From assembly GCA_021414305.1 (NCBI GenBank), contig JAIOOS010000006.1, positions 1-64,000 on the forward strand: 64,000 nt of DNA. The letters are read 5' to 3'. Made by a program: the position numbers and the translations under genes. Positions 24,445 through 32,725 of the stretch are shown in pieces (the stretch's first letter is position 1; each line of letters starts with the position of its first letter). This DNA comes from Burkholderiales bacterium. Its GTDB lineage: Bacteria > Pseudomonadota > Gammaproteobacteria > Burkholderiales > Burkholderiaceae_C. The notes beneath the pieces are model-generated. The model was not told where the DNA came from. It saw nothing but the letters and a program-made list of their open reading frames with translations, and made no database searches.

Positions 24445-25859
24445 GCCGCGCGGCGCCGGCGCCGCGGCTGGCCGACCGGCTGGCGCGCACGCTGATGCTG
24501 TGGGTCGGCAGCGTCTGGCTGGCCTGCGTCCTCGGCGCGACCTGGTACGTCGACCGGGAGATCAACCACAACTTCGACAGCGAGATGGTCGAGAGCGCGC
24601 ACCGCATGATCGAGATCGCGGTGCACGACCTCGACCAGGCGAGCGCCGCCGGGCCGCTCGAGCCGGCCCGCCTGCCGCTGGTCGCCCACGAGCCCGTCAT
24701 CGACGACGACCCGGTGGTGTTCCAGCTCGCCGACGCGACGCCGCGCATGCTGATGCGCTCGCCCGAGGCGCCGGCGACGGCGTTCGCGGTGCCGCTCGCC
24801 ATCGGCTTCGCGGAGACCGGGCCGTGGCGCGTCTACACCGTCAAGCATCCGACCCGGCCGCTCTATCTGCACCTCGCCGACCCGCTGGCCGAACGGCACG
24901 CGGCGCGCAACGGCGCCCTGCTCGGCCTGTTCATCCCGCTGATGGCGGTGCTGCCCCTGCTGGCGCTGATGCTGCGCCGGATCGCCCGGCGGGAGCTGCG
25001 GGTCGTGTCGGAGCTGGAGAGCGAGATCGCCCGGCGCAGCGGCAGCGACCTGAGCCGGATCTCGCTCGACGCCCTGCCGGCGGAGCTGCAATCGGTCGGC
25101 GAGCACGTGAACCGGCTGCTCGGACGGCTGGAGCGCGCCCTCGACACCGAGCGCTCGCTCGCCGCCAACGCCGCCCACGAGCTGCGCACGCCGCTCGCCG
25201 CGGTGCGCCTGCGCCTGCAGACCGCCCTCGACGAGAACCTGTCGCGCGCGGACGTTCAGGCGGCGCTCGACGCGCTCGCCACCTTCGGCCATCGGGCCGA
25301 CAAGCTGCTGCAGCTCTCGCGCGCCGAATCGTCCGACGCTCTCGCCCGCCAGCCGGTCGACCTGGTGCAGCTCGCCGCCACCGTGGCCGAGGAGTTCTGG
25401 GGCGCCGAGCCGGCGCGGCGCCGGCTCGACCTGCAGATCGCCGAGAGCGGCCTGTTGCCGGCGCGCGGCGATGTCGATTCGCTGGCGATCGCGCTGCGCA
25501 ACCTGGTGGAAAACGCGCTGCGCTACAGCGGCGACGCCCGGGTCGCGATCGAGGTCCTTGCACCGTGCACCCTCGTGGTTCGCGACGAGGGGCCCGGCGT
25601 CGCCGCTTCGACGCTGGAGACGCTGCGCCGCCGCCATGTGCGCCAGACCGCCGACGCCACCGGCTACGGGCTCGGCCTTTCGATCGTCGGCACCATCGCC
25701 GAGAAGCAGGAAGGCCGCCTCGACCTGAGCTCGCCGCCGCCCGGTCGCGGGCACGGATTCGAGGCCCGGCTGACGCTGCAGCCGGCGCCGACGGCGCCAG
25801 AGCGGGCAGCCGGAGCCGAGGGCGCGATGCCGCCGGCAGAGGCCGAAGCCGCGAAATAG
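24441..25859 (+). CDS. Sensor histidine kinase (PmrB/QseC-like)
   Basis: A 472-residue inner-membrane kinase partnered with the preceding regulator. First transmembrane helix at about 15-40 (LMLWVGSVWLACVLGATWYV), periplasmic sensor about 40-160, second helix about 165-188, HAMP-like linker, H-box SLAANAAHELRTPLAAVRL, N-box ALRNLVENALRYSG, and G-boxes RDEGPGVA and TGYGLGLSIVGTIAEKQ. The GTG at 24441 overlaps the regulator stop. The same frame is open further upstream, but that stretch overlaps the regulator. The C-terminal ~30 residues are Ala/Pro/Glu-rich. Confidence 0.92.
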   Translation: MSRAAPAPRLADRLARTLMLWVGSVWLACVLGATWYVDREINHNFDSEMVESAHRMIEIAVHDLDQASAAGPLEPARLPLVAHEPVIDDDPVVFQLADATPRMLMRSPEAPATAFAVPLAIGFAETGPWRVYTVKHPTRPLYLHLADPLAERHAARNGALLGLFIPLMAVLPLLALMLRRIARRELRVVSELESEIARRSGSDLSRISLDALPAELQSVGEHVNRLLGRLERALDTERSLAANAAHELRTPLAAVRLRLQTALDENLSRADVQAALDALATFGHRADKLLQLSRAESSDALARQPVDLVQLAATVAEEFWGAEPARRRLDLQIAESGLLPARGDVDSLAIALRNLVENALRYSGDARVAIEVLAPCTLVVRDEGPGVAASTLETLRRRHVRQTADATGYGLGLSIVGTIAEKQEGRLDLSSPPPGRGHGFEARLTLQPAPTAPERAAGAEGAMPPAEAEAAK

Positions 25860-25962
25860 TCGGCAACGGCCGGTCTGTTCCGGACGCCGGGCGGGGCCGT
25901 CGTTTCGTAACCTTGCGGAACGGACCGAGCCTCGGGTCCGCGCCCGCAAGGAATCTCCCTTC

Positions 25963-26250
25963 ATGAAGCTGTTCGGCATCGCCCTTCGCAAGACGACGTT
26001 CAACGAAATCACCGCCGCCGCGGTGCTCGGCACGGGCCTGTGGATGGTCGGCCTCGGCATCGCCCACGCGAGCGGCCACGCCCTCGACCTGCGCGAGGCC
26101 GGCGCCCTGCTGCTGGTCACTGCCTGGGCCTGCATCGCCGTCCGGCTCGGCCTCGGCGTCGACCAGGGCACGCGTCATCTCGTCGTCAACATCGGCGTGA
26201 TCGCCGTGCTGCTCGGCGCCTACGACGGCGCGCTCGCGTTCGTCGCCTGA
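25963..26250 (+). CDS. Small three-helix membrane protein, unknown
   Basis: A 95-residue hydrophobic protein with about three predicted helices (around 14-35, 45-66 and 73-93). It starts MKLFGIALRKTTFNEITAAA and ends GAYDGALAFVA. I do not recognise the family. AAGGA occurs about 10 nt before the ATG. It lies 103 bp after the kinase on the same strand and could be in its transcript, but an own promoter is equally possible. No charged catalytic residues stand out. Confidence 0.65.
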   Translation: MKLFGIALRKTTFNEITAAAVLGTGLWMVGLGIAHASGHALDLREAGALLLVTAWACIAVRLGLGVDQGTRHLVVNIGVIAVLLGAYDGALAFVA

Positions 26251-26429
26251 TCCGCCCTGTAGGAACCGGCCGACAGCGGGTCACGCCGCTGCCCTTTGGA
26301 CAACGGAGCGGCAGCCCCTTAGCCTTCGATCCACGCTTTCGGCATCAGTCCGGAACGTCGTTTCGACAAGAGATCCCCGCGGGAGTCGAGTCGGAGCGCT
26401 CCTCAACGCAAGGGCAGGAAGGGAATCCC

Positions 26430-26699
26430 ATGAACTTCATCATCTGGCTGATCGTCGGCGGCCTCATCGGCTGGGTGGCAAGCATGATCATGCGCACCGA
26501 CGGCCAGCAGGGCGTCATCCTCAACATCGTCGTCGGCATCGTCGGCGCGTTCCTCGGCGGCTGGTTGCTGGCGCCGATGTTCGGCACCGGTACCATCAAC
26601 TCGAACGACTTCAGCCTCGCCGGCCTCGGCGTCTCGCTGCTCGGCGCAGTGGTGCTGCTGGCCATCGTCAACCTGTTCCGTCGCGGCAGCGTCCGCTGA
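26430..26699 (+). CDS. GlsB/YeaQ/YmgE family stress-response membrane protein
   Basis: An 89-residue membrane protein of the transglycosylase-associated (GlsB/YeaQ/YmgE) family, often induced by envelope or osmotic stress. It has three hydrophobic helices with characteristic glycines: MNFIIWLIVGGLIGWVASMIM, LNIVVGIVGAFLGGWLLAPMFG, and LLGAVVLLAIVNLF. A GGAAGGGAA ribosome site precedes the ATG at 26430. The 179 bp in front, between it and the small membrane protein, hold no other gene. A strong double hairpin follows the stop. Confidence 0.9.
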   Translation: MNFIIWLIVGGLIGWVASMIMRTDGQQGVILNIVVGIVGAFLGGWLLAPMFGTGTINSNDFSLAGLGVSLLGAVVLLAIVNLFRRGSVR

Positions 26700-26706
26700 C
26701 GCTTCG

Positions 26707-26773
26707 GCCGGCGCTCGGCGCCGGCACGATGGGTTTGGGAAGGCCCGCCCCGGGCAACCGGCGGCGGGCCTTC
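26707..26773 (+). terminator. Double hairpin, likely terminator after glsB-like gene
   Basis: Two perfect stems: GCCGGCGC (26707-26714) with GCGCCGGC (26718-26725), 3-nt loop; and an 11-bp stem GAAGGCCCGCC (26739-26749) with GGCGGGCCTTC (26763-26773). The T-tract is weak (TTCTC), common in GC-rich genomes. It separates the glsB-like gene from pcaI. Confidence 0.65.
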
Positions 26774-26823
26774 TCGCGTCTGCGCGTGCCATCATTCGCA
26801 CCCGACCGCCGGGGAGATGTCGA

Positions 26824-27543
26824 ATGATCCAGAAGGAAGTCGCGAGCCTCGCCGCGGCCGTGGCCGACGTGGCCGACGGCGCGACCGTGATGGTCGGCGG
26901 CTTCGGCACCGCCGGCCTGCCGAACGAGCTCGTCGGCGCGCTGCTCGAGCAGGGCGCGCGCGAGCTGACGATCGTCAACAACAACGCCGGCAACGGCGAC
27001 ACCGGCCTGGCCGCGCTGCTCGCCGCGGGGCGGGTGCGAAAGATCATCTGCTCGTTTCCGCGCCAGGTCGACAGCCACCACTTCGACGCCCTCTACCGCG
27101 CCGGCAAGATCGAGCTCGAGCTGGTGCCGCAGGGCAACCTCGCCGAGCGCATCCGCGCCGCGGGCGCGGGCATCGGCGGCTTCTTCACGCCCACCGGCTA
27201 TGGCACCGAGCTCGCCAAGGGCAAGGAAACGCGCGAGATCGGCGGCCGCATGTACGTGCTCGAGGCGCCGATCCACGGCGACTACGCCTTCATCAAGGCC
27301 GAGGTCGGCGACCGCTGGGGCAACCTCACCTACCGCATGACGGCGCGCAACTTCGGCCCGGTGATGGCGATGGCGGCGAAGACGACGATCGCCACCGTGC
27401 ATCGCATCGTCGCCCTCGGCGAGCTCGATCCGGAAGCGGTGGTCACGCCGGGCATCTTCGTGCAGCGGATCGTCCGCATCGACCCGGTCGCCACCAGCGC
27501 GGGCGGCTTCAGCAGCGCCGCCGCGACCAGGGGGGCCGCATGA
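26824..27543 (+). CDS. pcaI: 3-oxoadipate CoA-transferase subunit A
   Basis: Alpha subunit of succinyl-CoA:3-oxoadipate CoA-transferase, which activates 3-oxoadipate in aromatic-compound degradation. The 239-residue protein has the family I motif VGGFGTAGLPNELV, NNNAGNGDTGLAAL, ICSFPRQVDSHHFDALYRAGKIELELVPQ and the ending TPGIFVQRIV. That pattern fits PcaI better than acetoacetate transferases. The stop overlaps pcaJ (ATGA), and the thiolase pcaF follows, which supports the assignment. Confidence 0.93.
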   Translation: MIQKEVASLAAAVADVADGATVMVGGFGTAGLPNELVGALLEQGARELTIVNNNAGNGDTGLAALLAAGRVRKIICSFPRQVDSHHFDALYRAGKIELELVPQGNLAERIRAAGAGIGGFFTPTGYGTELAKGKETREIGGRMYVLEAPIHGDYAFIKAEVGDRWGNLTYRMTARNFGPVMAMAAKTTIATVHRIVALGELDPEAVVTPGIFVQRIVRIDPVATSAGGFSSAAATRGAA

Positions 27544-28169
27544 AGAAGTGGAGCCGCGTCGACATGGCGCAACGGGTCGCCGCCGACATTCCCGACGGCG
27601 CCGTGGTCAACCTCGGCATCGGCCTGCCGACCCTGGTCGCCAACCACCTGCCGCAGGGACGCGAGGTCGTGCTGCACAGCGAGAACGGCGTCATCGGCAT
27701 GGGTCCGGCGCCGGCCGCGGGGGCCGAGGACTACGACCTGATCAACGCCGGCAAGCAGCCGGTGACGCTCCTGCCCGGCGGCTCGTTCTTCCATCACGCC
27801 GACAGCTTCGCCATGATGCGCGGCGGCCACCTCGACGTCTGCGTGCTCGGCGCGTTCCAGGTCTCGGCGAGCGGCGACCTCGCCAACTGGCACACCGGCG
27901 CGGCCGACGCGATTCCGGCGGTCGGCGGGGCGATGGACCTCGCCATCGGCGCGAAGAAGACCTACGTGATGATGGAGCACGTCACGAAGTCGGGCGAGCA
28001 CAAGATCGTTGCCCGCTGCACGTATCCGCTCACCGGCGTCGCCTGCGTCGCCCGCATCTACACCGATCTTGCGGTCATCGACGTCACGCCAGGCGGCCTC
28101 GTGCTGCGTGAGATGGTCGACGGCCTTTCGCGCGAGGAGTTGCAACGGCTGACCGGAGCGCCGTTGTGA
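27540..28169 (+). CDS. pcaJ: 3-oxoadipate CoA-transferase subunit B
   Basis: Beta subunit carrying the catalytic glutamate that forms the CoA thioester intermediate: Glu48 in LHSENGVIG. The glycine-rich NLGIGLPTLVANHLP motif precedes it, and GGAMDLAIGAKKTYVMMEH is the conserved middle. 209 residues, normal for the family. Its ATG overlaps the pcaI stop. Together the two subunits turn 3-oxoadipate and succinyl-CoA into 3-oxoadipyl-CoA and succinate. Confidence 0.93.
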   Translation: MKKWSRVDMAQRVAADIPDGAVVNLGIGLPTLVANHLPQGREVVLHSENGVIGMGPAPAAGAEDYDLINAGKQPVTLLPGGSFFHHADSFAMMRGGHLDVCVLGAFQVSASGDLANWHTGAADAIPAVGGAMDLAIGAKKTYVMMEHVTKSGEHKIVARCTYPLTGVACVARIYTDLAVIDVTPGGLVLREMVDGLSREELQRLTGAPL

Positions 28170-28237
28170 TCCAGCCCCTGCCCTACCCCCAGACCAGCGC
28201 GCTTCCCGTCGTCGAGGAAGAGGCTGAAGGAGCAACC

Positions 28238-29440
28238 ATGAACCAGGCTTTCATCTGCGATGCCGTGCGCACGCCCTTCGGCCGCTATGGCGGCGCGCTG
28301 TCGTCGATCCGTACCGACGACCTCGGCGCGCTGCCGATCATCGCCCTGATGGAGCGAAACCCCAAGGTCGACTGGGGCGCGGTGGCCGACGTGCTCTACG
28401 GCTGCGCCAACCAGGCGGGCGAGGACAACCGAAACGTCGCCCGCATGTCGGCGTTGCTGGCCGGCCTGCCCATCGGCGTGCCCGGCGCGACGATCAACCG
28501 CCTGTGCGGTTCGGGCATGGACGCGGTGGGCAGCGCGGCCCGCGCCATCAAGGCCGGCGAAGCCGAGCTGATGATCGCGGGCGGCGTGGAGAGCATGAGC
28601 CGCGCGCCGTTCGTCATGCCCAAGGCCGAGAGCGCGTTCTCGCGCAGCAACGCGGTGTACGACACGACCATCGGCTGGCGCTTCGTCAACAAGCTGATGA
28701 AGGAGAAGTACGGCGTCGACTCCATGCCCGAGACCGCGGAGAACGTCGCCGCCGACTACAGGATCGAGCGCGAGGCCCAGGACCGCATGGCGCTGGCCTC
28801 GCAGCAGAAGGCGGTGGCGGCGCAGAAGAGCGGCTTCTTCGACGGCGAGATCGTGCCGGTGACGATCGTCCAGAAGAAGGGCGAGCCCGTGGTCGTCGTC
28901 AAGGACGAGCATCCGCGCGACACCAGCCTCGAATCGCTGGCGAAGCTGAAGGGCGTGGTGCGGCCCGAGGGCAGCGTGACGGCTGGCAACGCCTCGGGCG
29001 TGAACGACGGTTCCTGCGCGCTGCTGCTGGCGAGCGAGCGCGCCGCGGCGCGGCACGGCCTCGTGCCGCGGGCCCGCGTCGTGGGAATGGCGACCGCCGG
29101 CGTGCCGCCGCGGATCATGGGCATGGGCCCGGCGCCGGCGACGAGGAAGGTGCTCGAGCTCACCGGCCTCAACCTCGCGCAGATGGACGTGATCGAGCTC
29201 AACGAGGCGTTCGCGGCGCAGGGCCTCGCCGTGCTGCGCGACCTCGGCCTCGCCGACGACGACGCGCGCGTGAACCCGAACGGCGGCGCGATCGCCCTCG
29301 GCCACCCGCTCGGCGCGAGCGGCGCGCGCCTGGTGACCACCGCGGTGAGCCAGCTGCACCGGATCGGCGGCCGCTACGCCCTGTGCACGATGTGCATCGG
29401 CGTGGGCCAGGGGATCGCGATCGTGGTGGAACGCGTCTAG
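28238..29440 (+). CDS. pcaF: 3-oxoadipyl-CoA thiolase
   Basis: Cleaves 3-oxoadipyl-CoA with CoA to succinyl-CoA and acetyl-CoA, the last step of the beta-ketoadipate pathway. 400 residues. Nucleophile Cys90 is in NRLCGSGMDAVGSA; the second active-site parts are NPNGGAIALGHPLGASGARL and CTMCIGVGQGIA. The start ATG at 28238 has AAGGAG 5 nt before it. A GTG at 28166 overlapping the pcaJ stop would add 24 residues unlike any thiolase, so I rejected it. No pca regulator is in the window. Confidence 0.94.
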   Translation: MNQAFICDAVRTPFGRYGGALSSIRTDDLGALPIIALMERNPKVDWGAVADVLYGCANQAGEDNRNVARMSALLAGLPIGVPGATINRLCGSGMDAVGSAARAIKAGEAELMIAGGVESMSRAPFVMPKAESAFSRSNAVYDTTIGWRFVNKLMKEKYGVDSMPETAENVAADYRIEREAQDRMALASQQKAVAAQKSGFFDGEIVPVTIVQKKGEPVVVVKDEHPRDTSLESLAKLKGVVRPEGSVTAGNASGVNDGSCALLLASERAAARHGLVPRARVVGMATAGVPPRIMGMGPAPATRKVLELTGLNLAQMDVIELNEAFAAQGLAVLRDLGLADDDARVNPNGGAIALGHPLGASGARLVTTAVSQLHRIGGRYALCTMCIGVGQGIAIVVERV

Positions 29441-29533
29441 GCAATCGGGGAGTCTAGCGAAGGCGAGACGCCCCGCCGCGCAGCGCGGGCATGTGGGTTG
29501 CCGCATGCTTGCGACCTATCACTTGGAGCGACG

Positions 29534-29917
29534 ATGATGGCACGGAGCAGCATCATGGGCGGCGAACGGGCGCCTCAGCAGGCCAAGGGCCGCAGCGCCG
29601 AAACGCTCGGCCCGAGCGATACCTCCGACAGCGGCAGCGACATCCAGGGCGCGACTCGCCTGAAGACCGACGCCGAGGAAGGCCAGCTCGGCGGCGCCAC
29701 GCCGGTCGAGCGCGAGAGCGACAGCGATTCGATGGGCACCGGCGAGCGCGGCTCGGCGGTGCCGGGGCGCGGCCGCGACGACGCCGACATCCGGCCCGAC
29801 CGGATCGCGCGCTCGAAGGACGCGCTCGATTCGGCGGTCTCGATCGACGACGACGACGACTCGGTCGAGGCGCTCGCGATCGACGAGCCGGAAGAAGACG
29901 AAGACGAAGACGCCTGA
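29534..29917 (+). CDS. Small acidic disordered protein
   Basis: A 127-residue, Asp/Ser/Glu-rich, probably unfolded protein. It contains LGPSDTSDSGSDIQGATRLKTD, SDSMGTGERGSAVPGRGRDDADIRPDRI and ends in a strongly acidic DEPEEDEDEDA tail. Similar proteins with the PSD-SDSGSD motif are common in Burkholderiales (recollection); no function is known. GGAG lies just before the ATG pair at 29534/29537. It converges with the LuxR gene (12-nt gap). Confidence 0.7.
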   Translation: MMARSSIMGGERAPQQAKGRSAETLGPSDTSDSGSDIQGATRLKTDAEEGQLGGATPVERESDSDSMGTGERGSAVPGRGRDDADIRPDRIARSKDALDSAVSIDDDDDSVEALAIDEPEEDEDEDA

Positions 29918-29929
29918 CGGCGTGCTTCG

Positions 29930-30568
29930 CTAGACGTCGACCAGCCCGGCGCGCAGCGCCTTCGCCACCGCATGGGCGCGCGACTGCGCGTCGAGCTTGG
30001 CGATGATCTGGGCGACGTGGAACTTCGCCGTGTGCGCCGAGATGCCGAGCGCGCCGCCGATCTCGCGGTTGCCGAGGCCGTGGCTCATCTCCACCAGCAC
30101 CTGGCGCTCGCGCGGCGTGAGCGCATCGAAGCCCGGCGGCACGCTGCGCCGCTCGCCGACGCGCTCGAAGCGCAGGGCGTCGGCGGCGAACGCCGGCGGC
30201 GTCGCCACCAGGCCGGCGCGCACTGCCTGCGCCGCGGCGGCGATCTGCTCGCCCGAGGCGCCCTTGGGCAGGACCGAGCAGCCGTCGATCAGCCACTCGC
30301 CGATGCGCTCGTCGCCCGCCTCGGCGAGGACGACGACCCGCGGCCCCTCGACGCCGAACGCGGGGTCGGTGGCGTCGCCGCCCTCGCTCGCCTCGCCGAG
30401 GTCGACGACCACCACCTCGGCGCCGCCGAACGAGGCCGCGCGCAAGGCCGCGAACGACTCGGCGGCGAGCACGACCAGCACGCCTTCCCTCGCGCCCAGG
30501 CCCGCAGCGAGGCCGGCGCGGACCAGCGGCGAGCGCGACGCGACCGCCAGCAGCATTTGCGGGCCCAT
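29930..30568 (-). CDS. LuxR-family regulator with degenerate receiver
   Basis: A 212-residue NarL/LuxR-type protein. The C-terminal helix-turn-helix is clear (LTPRERQVLVEMSHGLGNREIGGALGIS, KFHVAQIIAKLDAQSR). The N-terminal receiver-like half keeps Asp56 (EVVVVDLGE) and a Lys (VLPKGAS) but lacks the acidic pair at its start (LLAVASRSPLVRAG), so phosphorylation may not control it. The ATG overlaps the stop of the protease gene (TGATG), making the two a coupled unit with no kinase beside it. The signal probably involves the protease. Confidence 0.88.
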   Translation of the reverse strand: MGPQMLLAVASRSPLVRAGLAAGLGAREGVLVVLAAESFAALRAASFGGAEVVVVDLGEASEGGDATDPAFGVEGPRVVVLAEAGDERIGEWLIDGCSVLPKGASGEQIAAAAQAVRAGLVATPPAFAADALRFERVGERRSVPPGFDALTPRERQVLVEMSHGLGNREIGGALGISAHTAKFHVAQIIAKLDAQSRAHAVAKALRAGLVDV

Positions 30569-31521
30569 CAGCAGAACCTCCGCTCGGCCGGCCATTCGCC
30601 GACCTCGACCTTGAGCTCCTGCGCGACGCCGCCGCGCAGGATGGAAAGCGTCGCCGCCTGGCCGACATGCGCCGCGAGCGCATCGCGCAGGGCACGCAGG
30701 TCGGCGGCGATCTGGCCGGCGGCGCGAACGACGATGTCGCCGATCAGCAGGCCGGCGCGCTCGGCCGGGCCGCCCGGCGCGAGCGAGGAGATCAGGAGCC
30801 CGGTGCCGGCCGCCGCAGCGCCGGCATCGGCCGCGACCGGCACCGGCTGCGCGCCGATCCCCAGCCACGGCCGGGCGACATGGCCGCTGGCGAGCAGCGC
30901 GGCGACGACCCGCGCCACGGTCGAGGTCGGCACCACGACGCCATAGCTGCGCGAGAGCGCCGCCGTGGCGATGCCGATCGCCGCGCCGCGCGCGTCGACC
31001 ACGGGCGCGCCGGAGAGGCCCTCGTAGACGCCGCCGTCGAGGCGGATCAGGCGGTCGAGGCTGCCGCCGAGCCAGGTCTGCCAGGCGCCGGCGGCGCGGT
31101 TGACGATGCCCGAGCTGGCGATCGGGTCGCCTTCGCCGCTGCGCCCGACGGCGACGACGAAGTGGCCGGCGCGCACGCCGGCGGCGTCGCCGCCCGCGAC
31201 CGGCGCGAACGCCGAGGCGTCGGCCAGTGCGAGGCGGAACAGGGCGATGTCGGTCGAGGAATCGATGCCGACCAGCGTCGCCTCGACCGTGCGGCCTTCC
31301 GCGCCGACCAGGGTGATCGCCGCCGGGGCGCGGCGGAACACGTGCGCCGCGGTGACGACCAGGCCGGGCTGCCAGACGACGGCGGTGGCGAGCGTGCCGC
31401 GCCGGCCGCGCACGGCGAAGGTGCTGGCGGCGACGCGCTCGACCAGGCCGGCGAGCGCGTCGGAGTGCGCGGCCAGCGGCGAGCCCGGGCCGTCCGGCGA
31501 AGCCTGCGTATTGCTGTTCAT
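30568..31521 (-). CDS. HtrA-like trypsin-fold serine protease with PDZ domain, no signal peptide
   Basis: A 317-residue S1C-type protease: trypsin fold about 30-210 with triad His60 (VVTAAHVF), Asp91 (SSTDIALFRL) and Ser170 (YEGLSGAPVVD), then a PDZ domain about 225-310 (LISSLAPGGPAERAGLLIGDIVVRAAG). Unlike DegP/DegS it has no signal peptide or membrane anchor; MNSNTQASPDGPGSP is polar. It should therefore be cytoplasmic. The ATG at 31521 begins the recognisable protein; an upstream in-frame stretch is Arg-rich and unlikely to be coding. It is coupled to the LuxR gene. Confidence 0.87.
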   Translation of the reverse strand: MNSNTQASPDGPGSPLAAHSDALAGLVERVAASTFAVRGRRGTLATAVVWQPGLVVTAAHVFRRAPAAITLVGAEGRTVEATLVGIDSSTDIALFRLALADASAFAPVAGGDAAGVRAGHFVVAVGRSGEGDPIASSGIVNRAAGAWQTWLGGSLDRLIRLDGGVYEGLSGAPVVDARGAAIGIATAALSRSYGVVVPTSTVARVVAALLASGHVARPWLGIGAQPVPVAADAGAAAAGTGLLISSLAPGGPAERAGLLIGDIVVRAAGQIAADLRALRDALAAHVGQAATLSILRGGVAQELKVEVGEWPAERRFC

Positions 31522-31686
31522 GAGGTGGGTGCCTTGGCGATGACGATGGCGCAAGGTACGCCGCCGCCGGCGGCCCCGAATCCGCCGAACGGCCGACCCC
31601 TGCGCCGAGCTACCCAACTGGGGCGTGCCGCCCCGATTTGCAAGGCAGGGGTGCCCCGGCGCGGATCCCTGCCGCCCCCCGGGCGC

Positions 31687-32592
31687 TCAGCCCACGACCG
31701 GATCGCGGTAGCGGGGATCGTCGTGCAGCGCCCAGTAGGCGTCCTGCAGCCGCTTCGTCACCGGCCCCGGCCAGCGCGGGAACGCCTGGCCGTCGATCTT
31801 CGCGATCGGCAGCACGCCGCCGCCGGTGGAGCTGAGGAAGACCTCGTCGGCCCGGGCCAGGTCCGCCGCCGGCACCGCCTCGACCCGGAGCGGGATGCCG
31901 AGCGCGCCGCAGAGCTCGATCACCGTCTTGCGCGAAATTCCCTCGAGCACGCCGCGGCCGGGCGTGCGCACGATCCCGTCCTTGACCAGGAAGACGTTGA
32001 AGCCGGGCCCCTCGGCGACGTTGCCCTGCGCGTCGACGACGCAGCTCGTGTCGGCGCCGCGGTCGTAGGCGTCGAACATCGAGAGAACGAGATCGATCCA
32101 GTGGTAGTTCTTGATCGTCGGATCGACCGACTCGGGCGCGATCCGGATCCGGCTGCTGACGTGCAGGTCGATGCCGGCCGCCTGCTTCTCGGGATGGGCG
32201 ATCCAGACGAAGGGCAGCGCGTAGGCGTAGAAGCGGTTGGTCGCCAGCCGCGGGTCGCGCGCGCCGCGCGGCGGCACGCCGCGGGTGCAGACCATGGCGA
32301 CGTAGGCGTCGTCCAGGCCGCCGGCGACAACGCAGCCGTGCAGGATCCGGCGCACCTCGGCCCGGCCGTACGGAATTCGCATGTGCAGCTTGTCGAGGCT
32401 GGCGAAGAAGCGGTCGAGGTGATCGTCGAGGCGAAAGAACGCGCCTTTCCAGGCGCTGACGACGTCGTAGGTGACGTCGGAGCGGGTGAAGCCCCAGTCG
32501 AACATCGAGACCTTGGCCTCGGAGAGCGGCTTCCAGTCGCCGTCGATGAAGACCGAGCCGCCCTCGAATTCGCCCCTCTGCACCGTTCGCAT
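31687..32592 (-). CDS. Class IV aminotransferase (branched-chain/D-amino-acid type)
   Basis: A 301-residue PLP enzyme of fold type IV. Lys161 in PTIKNYHWIDLVL is the PLP-binding lysine. Other family elements are SMFDWGFTRSDVTYDVVSAWKGAFFRLDDHL at the N-terminus, EGPGFNVFLVKDG, RGVLEGISRKTVIELC, and FLSSTGGGVLPI. The family includes IlvE, D-alanine aminotransferase and amine transaminases; the sequence does not decide between them. The gene is divergent from the ABC-2 exporter (133 bp, no further gene) and has no obvious partner. Confidence 0.87.
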   Translation of the reverse strand: MRTVQRGEFEGGSVFIDGDWKPLSEAKVSMFDWGFTRSDVTYDVVSAWKGAFFRLDDHLDRFFASLDKLHMRIPYGRAEVRRILHGCVVAGGLDDAYVAMVCTRGVPPRGARDPRLATNRFYAYALPFVWIAHPEKQAAGIDLHVSSRIRIAPESVDPTIKNYHWIDLVLSMFDAYDRGADTSCVVDAQGNVAEGPGFNVFLVKDGIVRTPGRGVLEGISRKTVIELCGALGIPLRVEAVPAADLARADEVFLSSTGGGVLPIAKIDGQAFPRWPGPVTKRLQDAYWALHDDPRYRDPVVG

Positions 32593-32725
32593 CGCCCGTC
32601 CTTTCGTGCAGCTCGCGCCGCCTGCTCGCCGTTGGCGCCGCGGCGGCGTCGATCCATCGCTCCGGGGCTGCGCCGGCCGGGCCGACCGCCAGAATCGCGC
32701 TCCGTTGCTCCTACCGGGAATTCCG

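Noticed and set aside
28166-28237. GTG start for pcaF overlapping the pcaJ stop
   Set aside because: Adds 24 residues not seen in thiolases, while ATG 28238 has an ideal ribosome site.
29456-29500. CCGCGC-A-GCGCGG palindrome after pcaF considered as terminator
   Set aside because: The loop would be one base and there is no T-tract; too weak to call.
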